This document shows, in pieces, positions 1-8,566 of a DNA stretch of 64,000 nucleotides. Both the position numbers and the translations under genes were made by a program. The notes beneath the pieces are model-generated. The model was not told the origin of the DNA and made no database searches. It saw only the letters and a list, made by a program, of their open reading frames with translations. Position 1 is the first letter of the stretch. Each line of letters begins with the position of its first letter. Source of the stretch: an uncultured Phascolarctobacterium sp. (GTDB taxonomy: Bacteria > Bacillota > Negativicutes > Acidaminococcales > Acidaminococcaceae). The DNA lies in NCBI GenBank assembly GCA_900545535.1, contig UQZN01000005.1, forward strand, positions 66,938 to 130,937, given 5' to 3'.

Positions 1-106
1 TACTGATCAATATGAAACGTGTTTCCGATCATTCCAAAAATATCAGTCAGCTTGTTTTGGGAATTTTTTAAAAGTGAAAAAATATGGAAATTTTTTCAAA
101 AAAATG

Positions 107-135
107 TTGACAAAGATGGCGTTCTGTTTTAAAAT
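107..135 (+). promoter_or_regulatory. Sigma-A promoter of tRNA-Gly
   Basis: TTGACA (107-112), a 17-base spacer and TAAAAT (130-135) lie 20 bases before the tRNA. The first 100 bases of the window hold no gene that I can recognise. Confidence 0.75.
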
Positions 136-155
136 ACATCTTGTTGCTAATTGAT

Positions 156-230
<75 letters not shown>

Positions 231-242
231 TCTGAATATTGA

Positions 243-268
243 CCCGGCAGAACACTGCCGGGTTTTTT
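243..268 (+). terminator. Intrinsic terminator after tRNA-Gly
   Basis: CCCGGCAG / CTGCCGGG stem with the loop AACA, followed by six T. Confidence 0.9.
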
Positions 269-276
269 GTTGCTTC

Positions 277-305
277 TTGTCAACTTTAAATCCTTGTGAT
301 ATGAT
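277..305 (+). promoter_or_regulatory. Promoter of the tig-clpPX block
   Basis: TTGTCA (277-282), a 17-base spacer and TATGAT (300-305), about 90 bases before the trigger factor start. Confidence 0.65.
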
Positions 306-397
306 ATTATGAGCGATTTATGTCAGTATCTTTTGATATTGATCTTGAACAAGCTGTTAATTTTGTACACATATAAAACCTAAGGGAGGATTTTTTA

Positions 398-1681
398 ATG
401 AACGTATCTGTTGAAAGAGTTGTGAATGACGCAACCCTCAAAATTACTTTACCTGCTGAGGAAGTGAATAAAGGCTTCAAGAAAGCCATAAGCAAGATCG
501 CAAACAGCGTCAACATCCCCGGTTTCCGTAAAGGCAAAGCACCCCGCAATATCATCGAAATGCATTATGGCAAAGACGCCATTAAACAGGAAGCTTTTGA
601 AATCGTTGCCAACGATTGCTATACTAAAGCACTCGATCAGGAAAGCCTGATCCCCGTTTCTGACCCTAAAGTTGAAGAATCCGTTTTTGAAGAAAACAAA
701 GATATGGAACTGACCATCAAAGTAACTTTGAAACCGGAAGTGGAATTAGGCGACTACAAAGGCCTGTCCGTAGAAAAAAAAGAAGTTGCTGTTGAAGATG
801 CCGACGTTGATGCTGCTGTAGAAGAACTGCGTAACCGTCAGGCTAAAATGGTAGTTGCCGAAGACGGCACGATCATCGAAAAAGGCGACTTTGCCATTAT
901 CGACTTTGCCGGCACTGTAGACGGCGAAGCTTTCAGCGGCGGCGAAGGTAAAGGCTATCCTCTGGAAGTTGGTTCCAACTCCTTTATCCCCGGTTTTGAA
1001 GATCAGCTGGTAGGCCTTAAAAAAGGCGACGCTACTGATGTAGAAGTAACTTTCCCTGAAGATTATTTCGTAAAAGAGCTGGCCGGTAAAGAAGCTGTGT
1101 TCAAAGTTAACGTTCAGGATGTAAAACGCAAAGAGCTGCCGGAGCTGAATGATGAATACGTTGCAGCCAACAGCGAATATAAAACTGTTGCCGAGCTGAA
1201 AGCAGCCTACAAAGAGCGCATGCAGAAAAATGCTGAAAACAATGCTAAAGTAGAGTATGAAAAAGCATTGATCGACGCAGCTGTTGCCAATGCCAAATTT
1301 GAAGTTCCCGAGATCATGATCGAAGACCGCATCAGCCAGATGGTGGACGAGATGCGTATGAGCCTGGAAAGCCGTAAAATGACTTTGGAAATGTATATGC
1401 AATATACCGGTATGGACATGGCCAAGATCCGTGAAAACCAGCGCGCTACCGCTGCTGAAAACGTAAAAACCGATCTGGTTCTGGACGCTATTGCCAAAGC
1501 TGAAGGCATCCAGGTAGCCATGGAAGACGTTGATGCCGAATTATCTGCTATTGCAGCTCAGCATGGCGCAACTTTGGAAGAAGTTAAAAATATCATCAAA
1601 TCCAACGGCAACATGGGCCTTCTGCTCGCAAACATCCTGCGCCGCAAAGCAGCTCACGTTGTTATCGACAACGCAAAATAA
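398..1681 (+). CDS. tig: Trigger factor, ribosome-associated chaperone
   Basis: A 427-residue protein, the usual length for trigger factor. Visible domains are the N-terminal ribosome-binding domain with the signature GFRKGKAP (about residues 43-50), a central FKBP-type prolyl isomerase domain (about 160-245, including GDFAIIDFAG and IPGFEDQL), and the long helical C-terminal chaperone arms. It binds near the ribosomal exit tunnel through L23 and shields nascent chains. The start ATG follows the Shine-Dalgarno AAGGGAGGA. It sits directly upstream of clpP and clpX, the classic tig-clpP-clpX order. Confidence 0.97.
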   Translation: MNVSVERVVNDATLKITLPAEEVNKGFKKAISKIANSVNIPGFRKGKAPRNIIEMHYGKDAIKQEAFEIVANDCYTKALDQESLIPVSDPKVEESVFEENKDMELTIKVTLKPEVELGDYKGLSVEKKEVAVEDADVDAAVEELRNRQAKMVVAEDGTIIEKGDFAIIDFAGTVDGEAFSGGEGKGYPLEVGSNSFIPGFEDQLVGLKKGDATDVEVTFPEDYFVKELAGKEAVFKVNVQDVKRKELPELNDEYVAANSEYKTVAELKAAYKERMQKNAENNAKVEYEKALIDAAVANAKFEVPEIMIEDRISQMVDEMRMSLESRKMTLEMYMQYTGMDMAKIRENQRATAAENVKTDLVLDAIAKAEGIQVAMEDVDAELSAIAAQHGATLEEVKNIIKSNGNMGLLLANILRRKAAHVVIDNAK

Positions 1682-1767
1682 TTGCATTTTGCCGCCGACG
1701 CTGCAGGCTTCGGCGGCAGATGTGACTTTATCAAAAATTATAACCTTAAAGAAAAGGGGTGTAAGAC

Positions 1768-2370
1768 ATGAACTATGTGCCTATCGTTGTAGAGCAATCC
1801 AGCAGGGGTGAGCGCTCTTATGACATCTATTCCCGCTTATTGAAAGACAGAATCGTATTTGTGACCGGCCCTATCGACGACGCGATGGCGAATGTCGTTA
1901 TCGCCCAGCTGCTCTTCCTGGAATCCGAAGATCCCAATAAAGACATCCATCTTTATATCAACAGCCCGGGCGGCAGTGTCAGCGCAGGACTGGCTATTTA
2001 TGACACGATGCAGTATATCAAACCGGATGTTTCTACTATCTGCATGGGTATGGCTGCCAGCATGGCTTCCGTACTTTTAGCGGCGGGAACTCCCGGCAAG
2101 CGTTATGCGCTTCCCTATTCCCGTGTGATGATCCATCAGCCTCTGGGCGGAGCACAGGGTCAGGCTACGGAAATTGAGATTCATGCGCGCGAGATTCTGC
2201 GTATCCGCGAAGAAATGAACGGCATTTTAGCCAAACATACCGGTCAGTCTAAAGAAAAAATCGCTCAGGATACTGAACGCGACTATTATCTGACCAGCGA
2301 AGAAGCAAAAGCTTATGGGCTCATTGACGAAGTTGTGACCCGTAAGCCGGCAGCTGAAGAAGCAAAATGA
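1768..2370 (+). CDS. clpP: ATP-dependent Clp protease proteolytic subunit
   Basis: A 200-residue serine protease of the S14 family. The catalytic triad is visible as Ser98 in GMAASMAS, His123 in MIHQPLGG and Asp172, matching the spacing of characterised ClpP. Tetradecameric ClpP forms the degradation chamber and receives substrates unfolded by ClpX or ClpC. The start follows AAAAGGGGTG. It is 87 bases after tig and 22 bases before clpX, so the genes probably share transcripts. Confidence 0.98.
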   Translation: MNYVPIVVEQSSRGERSYDIYSRLLKDRIVFVTGPIDDAMANVVIAQLLFLESEDPNKDIHLYINSPGGSVSAGLAIYDTMQYIKPDVSTICMGMAASMASVLLAAGTPGKRYALPYSRVMIHQPLGGAQGQATEIEIHAREILRIREEMNGILAKHTGQSKEKIAQDTERDYYLTSEEAKAYGLIDEVVTRKPAAEEAK

Positions 2371-2392
2371 TGCAGACTAAGGAGATAACAAT

Positions 2393-3643
2393 ATGAACTT
2401 TGGCGAGGGGAACGACAGCAATATAACCTGTTCCTTCTGTGGGAAAAGAGAAGGTCAGGTCCGCAAGCTGATTGCCGGTCATAACGTCTATATCTGCGAC
2501 GAATGTATCGAACTTTGCAATGAGATGCTGACTGAAGACCTGAAGGAAACAAATGCTGATGTTGTAAGTGTGAACGAACTGCCGAAGCCGAAAGAGATCA
2601 AAAACATTCTTGACGAATATGTAATCGGTCAGGAAGAAGCAAAGAAAACTTTGGCCGTAGCGGTTTATAACCACTATAAACGGATCAACTATGAACTGAA
2701 TAATCCTGTGCAGGATAAAGAAGTAGAACTGCAAAAATCAAACATTCTGATGCTGGGGCCTACCGGCAGCGGTAAAACTCTGCTGGCGCAGACGCTGGCC
2801 AGGATCCTGCAGGTGCCCTTTGCAATAGCTGACGCTACTGCTTTGACAGAAGCCGGTTATGTAGGTGAGGACGTCGAGAATATCCTGCTGAAATTGATCC
2901 AGAATGCTGATTTTGATATTGAGCGCGCTCAAAGAGGGATCATTTATATCGACGAGATCGACAAGATCTCCCGTAAATCGGAAAATCCGTCCATCACCCG
3001 TGATGTATCCGGTGAAGGTGTACAGCAGGCGCTTCTGAAAATTTTGGAAGGAACTGTTGCCAGTGTTCCGCCGCAGGGCGGACGTAAACACCCGCATCAG
3101 GAATTTATCCAGATCGATACAACCAATATTCTGTTTATCTGCGGCGGCGCTTTTGCCGGCCTGGAAAATATTATCGGCGCCCGTATCGGCAAAAAGAATC
3201 TTGGTTTTGGTGCCGACATCAAAACTAAAGAAGAAGCAAAAGCGGATACGATCTTTAAAAAGGTTTTGCCCGAAGATCTGATGAAATTCGGTCTGATCCC
3301 TGAATTTGCAGGTCGTCTGCCTGTTGTAGTAACTTTAGATTCTCTGGATAAAGACGCTTTGATCAAGATCCTGCAAGAGCCTAAAAATGCTTTGATCAAA
3401 CAATATCAGCATTTCCTGGCTATGGATAATGTGGAACTGGAATTCGAAGACGGCGCTTTAGTAGCTATTGCAGAAGAAGCCCTTAAACGTAATGCCGGAG
3501 CCCGCGGTCTGCGTTCTATCATTGAAGAGGTAATGCGTAATGTGATGTATGAGGTTCCTTCCCGTGTCGACGTTGTCAAATGCGTAGTTACGGAAGCTGC
3601 TATCAGAGAGCACATGGAACCGAAAATGGTAGTTGCCAGTTAA
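2393..3643 (+). CDS. clpX: ATP-dependent Clp protease ATP-binding subunit ClpX
   Basis: A 416-residue AAA+ unfoldase. The N-terminal zinc-binding domain has C13-x2-C16 and C35-x2-C38. Walker A is GPTGSGKT, Walker B is YIDEIDKI, and the sensor-2 region has GARGLRS. The loop around NLGFGA (approx. residues 264-269) corresponds to the ClpP-docking IGF loop. It recognises and unfolds tagged substrates and threads them into ClpP. The gene ends just before an intrinsic terminator, which separates it from lon. Confidence 0.98.
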   Translation: MNFGEGNDSNITCSFCGKREGQVRKLIAGHNVYICDECIELCNEMLTEDLKETNADVVSVNELPKPKEIKNILDEYVIGQEEAKKTLAVAVYNHYKRINYELNNPVQDKEVELQKSNILMLGPTGSGKTLLAQTLARILQVPFAIADATALTEAGYVGEDVENILLKLIQNADFDIERAQRGIIYIDEIDKISRKSENPSITRDVSGEGVQQALLKILEGTVASVPPQGGRKHPHQEFIQIDTTNILFICGGAFAGLENIIGARIGKKNLGFGADIKTKEEAKADTIFKKVLPEDLMKFGLIPEFAGRLPVVVTLDSLDKDALIKILQEPKNALIKQYQHFLAMDNVELEFEDGALVAIAEEALKRNAGARGLRSIIEEVMRNVMYEVPSRVDVVKCVVTEAAIREHMEPKMVVAS

Positions 3644-3649
3644 GCAATT

Positions 3650-3686
3650 AAAAAAAGGGGAAGGGGCATAGCCTTTTCCCCTTTTT
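3650..3686 (+). terminator. Intrinsic terminator after clpX
   Basis: An A-rich/G-rich arm (AAAAAGGGGAAGG) pairs with CCTTTTCCCCTTTTT, with mismatches near the loop, and ends in a T run. Confidence 0.75.
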
Positions 3687-3768
3687 ATGTTAAAATAAAG
3701 TTAAGTAAAAAAATAATTTGAAAATATCGTTTGCCGCAGCAAAGACTGCCGGCAAAGGAGGGGAATAT

Positions 3769-6090
3769 ATGGAAACAAGGCCACGCCTGATGCCATTGCT
3801 GCCTTTAAGAGGTATGCTGGTATTTCCGGGCATGATTATAAATCTTGATGTAGGCAGAGAGCGTTCTGTCCATGCGGTAGAAGCTGCCATGACATCCGAC
3901 AAGCAAATCCTTCTGGTATCCCAGAAAGAAGCCGTAACAATGGAGCCGGGGCAGCAGGATCTGTTTAAATATGGCGTCGTGGCAGAAATCAAACAACTGC
4001 TCAAATTGCCGAGCGGTGCGCTGCGGATACTGGTCGAAGGCTTAGCGCGCGCTAAAATAGAAACGATCATCGAAGCTCCGGCTGTCGATACCTATTTTCA
4101 GGCCAACGCGCTGCCGGTGGACTCTGTCGTCAGCGAAGATAACGAGGTAGAGGCCCTGCGTCGGATGCTGATCGAAACCTTCGAGCAATGGATCATCGCC
4201 AGTAAAAAAGTCAACAGCGAAGTGCTGCTGACCTTCAAGGATCAGACCGATCCCGGACGCGTAGCAGACATGATCGCCGGTTACCTGTCCATCAATATCG
4301 AAGAAAAAGAGCAGCTTTTGGAAGCGGTCGATGTCAAAGAACGCATGAACAAGCTCTATACCTATCTGTGTAAAGAACTGGAGATTGCCGGACTGGAAAA
4401 AAATATTTCCCAGCAGGTGCGCAAACAGATCGAACAGAACCAGAAAGAATATTATCTGCGTGAGCAGATGAAAGCCATCAATAAAGAACTTGGCGAAGGC
4501 GACGAACGCCAGGCTGAAATTGACGAATATAAAAAACAAATGGCGGAGCTCGACCTGCCGGAAGAAGTAGTCGAAAAGATCAACAAAGAACTGGACCGTC
4601 TGTATAAGATGCCGCCGATGATGGCTGAAAGCGCCGTCATCCGCAACTATATCGACGTGCTTTTAAGTCTGCCCTGGGGCAAATTTACCGAAGATAATTT
4701 TGATCTTGAAGTAGCTGCCAAAGTGCTGGATAAAGATCACTATGGTCTGGAAAAAGTCAAAGAACGTATCCTGGAATATCTGGCGGTACGGGCACTGACC
4801 AAACAGAGCAAAGGACCGATCCTGTGTCTGGTCGGACCTCCCGGCGTAGGTAAAACCTCCCTGGCACATTCGGTAGCCAAGGCCATCAATCGCAAATTCA
4901 CCCGTGTTTCCCTGGGCGGCGTGCGTGATGAAGCCGAGATCCGCGGCCACCGCCGCACCTATATCGGCGCAATGCCGGGACGGATCATTCACGGTATGCA
5001 GACCTGCGGCTGTATGAATCCGGTTTTCCTGCTGGACGAAGTCGATAAAATGGCGTCCGATTTCCGGGGCGATCCTGCTTCCGCACTGCTGGAAGTATTG
5101 GACCCGGAGCAGAACAATACGTTCAGTGACCACTATATCGAATTTCCTTTTGACCTATCGAACGTCTTCTGGATCGTGACCGCTAATACCGTGGAAACTA
5201 TCCCGCCTGCTCTTTTAGACAGGATGGAAGTGATCCAGCTGACCAGCTATACCGAAGATGAAAAAGTCAAGATCGGCGAACTGCATTTATTGCCGAAGGA
5301 ACGTCAGGCTCATGGCCTGACAGCGAAGACCCTGAATATTACGGAAACCGCGCTGCGTCACGTTATCCGTGAATATACCCGCGAGGCCGGTGTGCGTAAT
5401 CTGGAACGCAAGATCGCCGCTATTTGCCGCAAAACAGCGCATCGCATTGTCACCAAACAGGTCAAAAGCGCTAAAGTTACCGAAAAAAATCTGACTAAAT
5501 ACCTGGGCCCTGTTATTTTTCTGGAAAGCGATCTGACCGCCAGAGCCGAGATCGGCATCTGCACAGGCTTGGCCTGGACCAGCGTCGGCGGCGAACTGCT
5601 GAAAGTGGAAGTGCTGGCTACCAATGGCAAAGGCGGGCTGGTGCTTACGGGCCAGCTGGGCGACGTGATGAAAGAATCTGCTCAGGCCGGTTATACCTAT
5701 ATCCGTTCCCGTGCTAAAGAATTGCAGCTGGACGAAAAATTTTATGAAACCACCGACATCCATATCCATTTGCCGGAAGGCGCTATCCCAAAAGACGGCC
5801 CTTCTGCCGGCATCACTATGGTAACGGCTATGGTCTCGGCGCTGACCAAACGCTGCGTCAAAGCCGGTCTTGCCATGACGGGCGAGATCACACTGTCGGG
5901 CAAGGTACTGCCGGTAGGCGGCATCAAAGAAAAAATGCTGGCGGCGCACCGTTACGGCGTCAAAACTATCCTGCTGCCGGAACAGAATATGCAGGATCTG
6001 GAAGAACTGCCTGCTAACGTGCGGGCGGCCATAAAATTCATTCCTGTCAATCATATGGATCAGGTGCTGCAGTTAGCTTTGGAGGAATAA
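3769..6090 (+). CDS. lon: ATP-dependent protease Lon (LonA type)
   Basis: The open frame extends upstream to a TTG at 3718, but the ATG at 3769 is chosen because AAAGGAGGGG lies just before it and family homology (RPRLMPLLPLRG) begins there, giving 773 residues. Domains in order are the N-terminal substrate-binding LAN domain (1-200), a coiled-coil region, the AAA+ module with GPPGVGKT and FLLDEVDKM, and the C-terminal Ser-Lys protease domain with Ser in KDGPSAG and Lys in GGIKEK. It degrades misfolded and regulatory proteins in the cytoplasm. It is one base upstream of engB. Confidence 0.96.
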   Translation: METRPRLMPLLPLRGMLVFPGMIINLDVGRERSVHAVEAAMTSDKQILLVSQKEAVTMEPGQQDLFKYGVVAEIKQLLKLPSGALRILVEGLARAKIETIIEAPAVDTYFQANALPVDSVVSEDNEVEALRRMLIETFEQWIIASKKVNSEVLLTFKDQTDPGRVADMIAGYLSINIEEKEQLLEAVDVKERMNKLYTYLCKELEIAGLEKNISQQVRKQIEQNQKEYYLREQMKAINKELGEGDERQAEIDEYKKQMAELDLPEEVVEKINKELDRLYKMPPMMAESAVIRNYIDVLLSLPWGKFTEDNFDLEVAAKVLDKDHYGLEKVKERILEYLAVRALTKQSKGPILCLVGPPGVGKTSLAHSVAKAINRKFTRVSLGGVRDEAEIRGHRRTYIGAMPGRIIHGMQTCGCMNPVFLLDEVDKMASDFRGDPASALLEVLDPEQNNTFSDHYIEFPFDLSNVFWIVTANTVETIPPALLDRMEVIQLTSYTEDEKVKIGELHLLPKERQAHGLTAKTLNITETALRHVIREYTREAGVRNLERKIAAICRKTAHRIVTKQVKSAKVTEKNLTKYLGPVIFLESDLTARAEIGICTGLAWTSVGGELLKVEVLATNGKGGLVLTGQLGDVMKESAQAGYTYIRSRAKELQLDEKFYETTDIHIHLPEGAIPKDGPSAGITMVTAMVSALTKRCVKAGLAMTGEITLSGKVLPVGGIKEKMLAAHRYGVKTILLPEQNMQDLEELPANVRAAIKFIPVNHMDQVLQLALEE

Positions 6091-6091
6091 G

Positions 6092-6730
6092 ATGAATAAA
6101 GGAATCTGGGATATTATCCATGCCCAATATATCACTTCTGCCGTTCGGGCAGATCAATACCCGACCCCGCCTTTGATAGAAGCTGCCTTCATAGGACGCT
6201 CCAACGTCGGTAAATCTTCACTGATCAATTCCCTGTGCCGGCGCAACGGTCTGGCTCGGGTAAGCTCGACCCCGGGCAAGACCCAGACGATAAACTTCTA
6301 TGGCCTGCAGGCTAAACGTACCGCCGAAGGGCAGGAAGAACGGGCTGATTTTTATTTAGTGGATCTGCCCGGGTATGGTTTTGCCAAAACAGCCAAAACC
6401 AACAAAGACAAGTGGTCCGGTTTCATCAGTAAATATCTTTCGGGGTCTGATAATCTGGGCCTCGTCTGCCAGCTGATCGATATCAGGCATAAGCCTTTGG
6501 ACAGCGACATCGAAAGCTATCACTGGCTGTTGGACTGCGGTCTGCAGGTACAGGTTATTCTGACTAAAGCTGATAAATTGTCGAAAAATGCGGCCATGGC
6601 GCAAAAAGCCCTGTTCAAGCGCGAGCTGGGGCTGGACGACAGCCGTATCATGACCTATTCTGTAACGCAAAGCACGATGCGCAGTGAACTCATCAACCGC
6701 ATCATGACAGCATTGGAAGGCCATTACTGA
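6092..6730 (+). CDS. engB: Ribosome biogenesis GTPase EngB/YsxC
   Basis: A 212-residue TRAFAC GTPase. G1 is GRSNVGKSS, the switch region includes STPGKTQT, G3 is DLPGYG and G4 is TKADK. It has the typical EngB size. This family assists late 50S subunit assembly. It starts one base after the lon stop, using the GGAGGA inside the lon C-terminus as its ribosome site, so it is probably co-translated with lon. The lon-engB pairing is common in Firmicutes. Confidence 0.95.
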   Translation: MNKGIWDIIHAQYITSAVRADQYPTPPLIEAAFIGRSNVGKSSLINSLCRRNGLARVSSTPGKTQTINFYGLQAKRTAEGQEERADFYLVDLPGYGFAKTAKTNKDKWSGFISKYLSGSDNLGLVCQLIDIRHKPLDSDIESYHWLLDCGLQVQVILTKADKLSKNAAMAQKALFKRELGLDDSRIMTYSVTQSTMRSELINRIMTALEGHY

Positions 6731-6741
6731 GTGAGGTAAAT

Positions 6742-7773
6742 ATGCTGAATCGTTTGCTGCTGTTTATCATGGCAGCTTGTTTGGGAACACTGTTTTTAAA
6801 AATGGAACTGCCGATACCCTACCTTTTAGGCGGTATTTTTGCAGCAGTAGCCTGTAAAGTAGCAGGCTCATCTGTCACCTGGCCCAAAAACTGGCGCGAA
6901 GTGGCTCTGCTTGTTGCCGGCTATGGTATCGGCCGTAACTTTACGGCTGACACCTGGGATAAAATGACCCATCAGACCTTCGGCGTACTGGAAGCTACGC
7001 TGATCGCCGTCGCCGTTGCGGTTGTCATAGCCTGGTGGACTGCCCGGCATACGTCTGCCAACCTGATCAGCTGCGTCATGGGCATTATGCCTGGCGGTCT
7101 GACGCAGATGATGCTGATGTCAGAAGACGACCCGCGGGCCGACGCCAATGTCGTTGTTGTCATGCAGACCCTGCGTCTGGTAGGCGTCATCGTAGCCGTG
7201 CCGTTTCTGGTCATCCACGGGCTGGGGGCTCAGGTGATCCAGGGCGGCGTCACTGTAGCGGCCACTGGCGGAATCAATTGGCTGATCATGCTGCCGCTGT
7301 CTTTTTTAGGCGCTTTTCTAGCCACAAAGTTCAATGTACCGACCCCGCGTTTGCTGGGGCCGATCCTGGCGACCGCAGCCGGCTCGTACTTTTTGGGCAG
7401 CCTGCAGCCTGTGCCTGATCTGTTGATGATGGCCGCACAGGTCAGTATCGGCCTGTATATGGGCGTTATGTTGGAGCCCAAAAAACTTTCTGCCACCAGA
7501 GAACTGATGCCGTACATTTTCTGCGGTATCGTCCTGATGATCGGTGTCAGCGTCGCTGTGGCCTGGTCACTGTCGGCGCGCTATGGCTTCTCGCTGATCA
7601 CGGCCTTCCTGGCCATGGCTCCGGGCGGCATTGCGGAAATGTGTCTGGCAGGCATGAGTATGGGCGAAGATGTTTCGATCATTCTCACCTATCAGCTGGT
7701 GCGGCTGCTGTTTTTAAATATCTGTGTTCCCTTAGGCATCAACCTGTATTTTAAAAATAAAATAACTGGATAA
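6742..7773 (+). CDS. AbrB-family polytopic membrane protein
   Basis: A 343-residue hydrophobic protein with about ten membrane segments arranged as two homologous halves. Each half carries a Gly-rich signature (IMPGGLTQMML near residue 117, MAPGGIAEMCL near residue 296). This matches the AbrB duplication family, sometimes annotated as ammonia monooxygenase or as a regulator. Those names are misleading, because there is no DNA-binding domain and no enzymatic motif. The substrate is unknown; a transport role is an inference. It is 11 bases after engB and is followed by a strong terminator. Confidence 0.85.
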   Translation: MLNRLLLFIMAACLGTLFLKMELPIPYLLGGIFAAVACKVAGSSVTWPKNWREVALLVAGYGIGRNFTADTWDKMTHQTFGVLEATLIAVAVAVVIAWWTARHTSANLISCVMGIMPGGLTQMMLMSEDDPRADANVVVVMQTLRLVGVIVAVPFLVIHGLGAQVIQGGVTVAATGGINWLIMLPLSFLGAFLATKFNVPTPRLLGPILATAAGSYFLGSLQPVPDLLMMAAQVSIGLYMGVMLEPKKLSATRELMPYIFCGIVLMIGVSVAVAWSLSARYGFSLITAFLAMAPGGIAEMCLAGMSMGEDVSIILTYQLVRLLFLNICVPLGINLYFKNKITG

Positions 7774-7777
7774 AAGC

Positions 7778-7820
7778 GGCCTCATACCCTGCAGTATATT
7801 GCAGCAGGGTATGAGGCCTT
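7778..7820 (+). terminator. Intrinsic terminator after the lon-engB unit
   Basis: GGCCTCATACCCTGC pairs with GCAGGGTATGAGGCC, a 15-base-pair stem followed by TT. It closes the transcript before the riboswitch promoter. Confidence 0.8.
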
Positions 7821-7863
7821 ACTATTTATGGCGGACGATAGATAAAAAAATCTACCAAAAGGC

Positions 7864-7892
7864 TTGACAAAAGAAATAGTAATAAATATAAT
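7864..7892 (+). promoter_or_regulatory. Promoter of cobalamin leader 1 (mutAB)
   Basis: A consensus TTGACA (7864-7869), a 17-base spacer and TATAAT (7887-7892). The spacer carries TAGTAAT seven bases after the -35 box, in exactly the same place as in the promoter at 16701-16729. Confidence 0.85.
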
Positions 7893-7917
7893 TAAGACAT
7901 CAAATGAATATTGGAAG

Positions 7918-8110
7918 CTAAAGGTGCTCTACGGAGCTTAATAGAGAAGTCGGTGTAATCCCGACGCGGTCCCGCCGCTGTAACGAGGAGCGAACTTCAG
8001 ATACCACTGGTAGCAATACTGGGAAGGTGAAGGAAGCTGTGAATCGGAGTCAGAAGAACTGCCTTAGCCACCATCGCTGATTGACCTGCGAGAGACGGGG
8101 AGGAGATGCT
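7918..8110 (+). promoter_or_regulatory. Cobalamin riboswitch 1 (mutAB leader)
   Basis: The conserved class I core is readable in order: GGTGCTC, GTCGGTGTAATCCCGAC, CGGTCCCGCCGCTGTAA, ACCACTGG...ACTGGGAAGGTGAAG, and a B12-box-like GAGTCAGAAGAACTGCC at about 8047-8063. A further block, GACCTGCGAGAGAC (8083-8096), followed by GGAGGAGATG, is shared with the second riboswitch and probably forms the P13/L13 part. An intrinsic terminator follows at 8166-8213, consistent with transcriptional control. Confidence 0.95.
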
Positions 8111-8165
8111 GCAGAGTTCGTATTTTGGGTAAATACGAAGTGCGAATCTTTTGCTATGAATTTCT

Positions 8166-8213
8166 GACCGTTTTTCTTAATATTATTTTAAGAAAACGGT
8201 TTTCTGTTTTTCT
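8166..8213 (+). terminator. Riboswitch 1 terminator
   Basis: ACCGTTTTTCTTAA (8167-8180) pairs with TTAAGAAAACGGT (to 8200), followed by a T-rich tail. This is the likely expression platform of the cobalamin aptamer. Confidence 0.75.
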
Positions 8214-8428
8214 GCGCCCTACGCGCGCATTGAGGTCGAAGTGTGATGGCTAGACCTCGGGATTAAGGTCAGCCATCAGTGGATATATTTATTTGTGACA
8301 GGACTGGACACCCTGTCAGGTTTATTGCCATTCTCAAGTTCTTTTGTATAAGAACCTTCTTTTCCTTTGCCTGCGTAGGGGTGCGCGGCAAAATAACCAT
8401 CACAAAAACAGTGGTGGTTTATTTTTTT
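8211..8428 (+). ncRNA. Structured distal leader with conserved octaloop hairpin and second terminator
   Basis: Non-coding stretch between the riboswitch terminator and mutA. It holds a hairpin ATGGCT...AGCCAT (8246-8276), a hairpin TGACAGG/CCTGTCA (8296-8318), then TTTGCC-T-GCG / CGC-GGCAAA (8366-8392) around the loop TAGGGGTG, and finally ACCATCAC/GTGGTGGT (8396-8418) with a T run. The last two hairpins recur at 17166-17223 after the second cobalamin riboswitch. The segment GCGCCCTACGC (8214-8224) could pair with the octaloop hairpin, which suggests alternative folds. The function is unknown. Confidence 0.6.
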
Positions 8429-8566
8429 AGGAAAAGAGACACTTAACAGATGCAGTTTAGGTAGGAGATACTCGAACCACTCTGCGATACGTAAGTAAGC
8501 AAAATACAGGAGGTGAATGGTTTTACTGCCCCGGCACAGGAAATAATCAATGAAAGGATGCCGTAT

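Noticed and set aside
8366..8428. ANTAR dual-hairpin site
   Set aside because: Hairpin 1 can be read as A-x-x-G hexaloop, but hairpin 2 loops (seven and three bases) do not fit, so I keep it only as a speculation.
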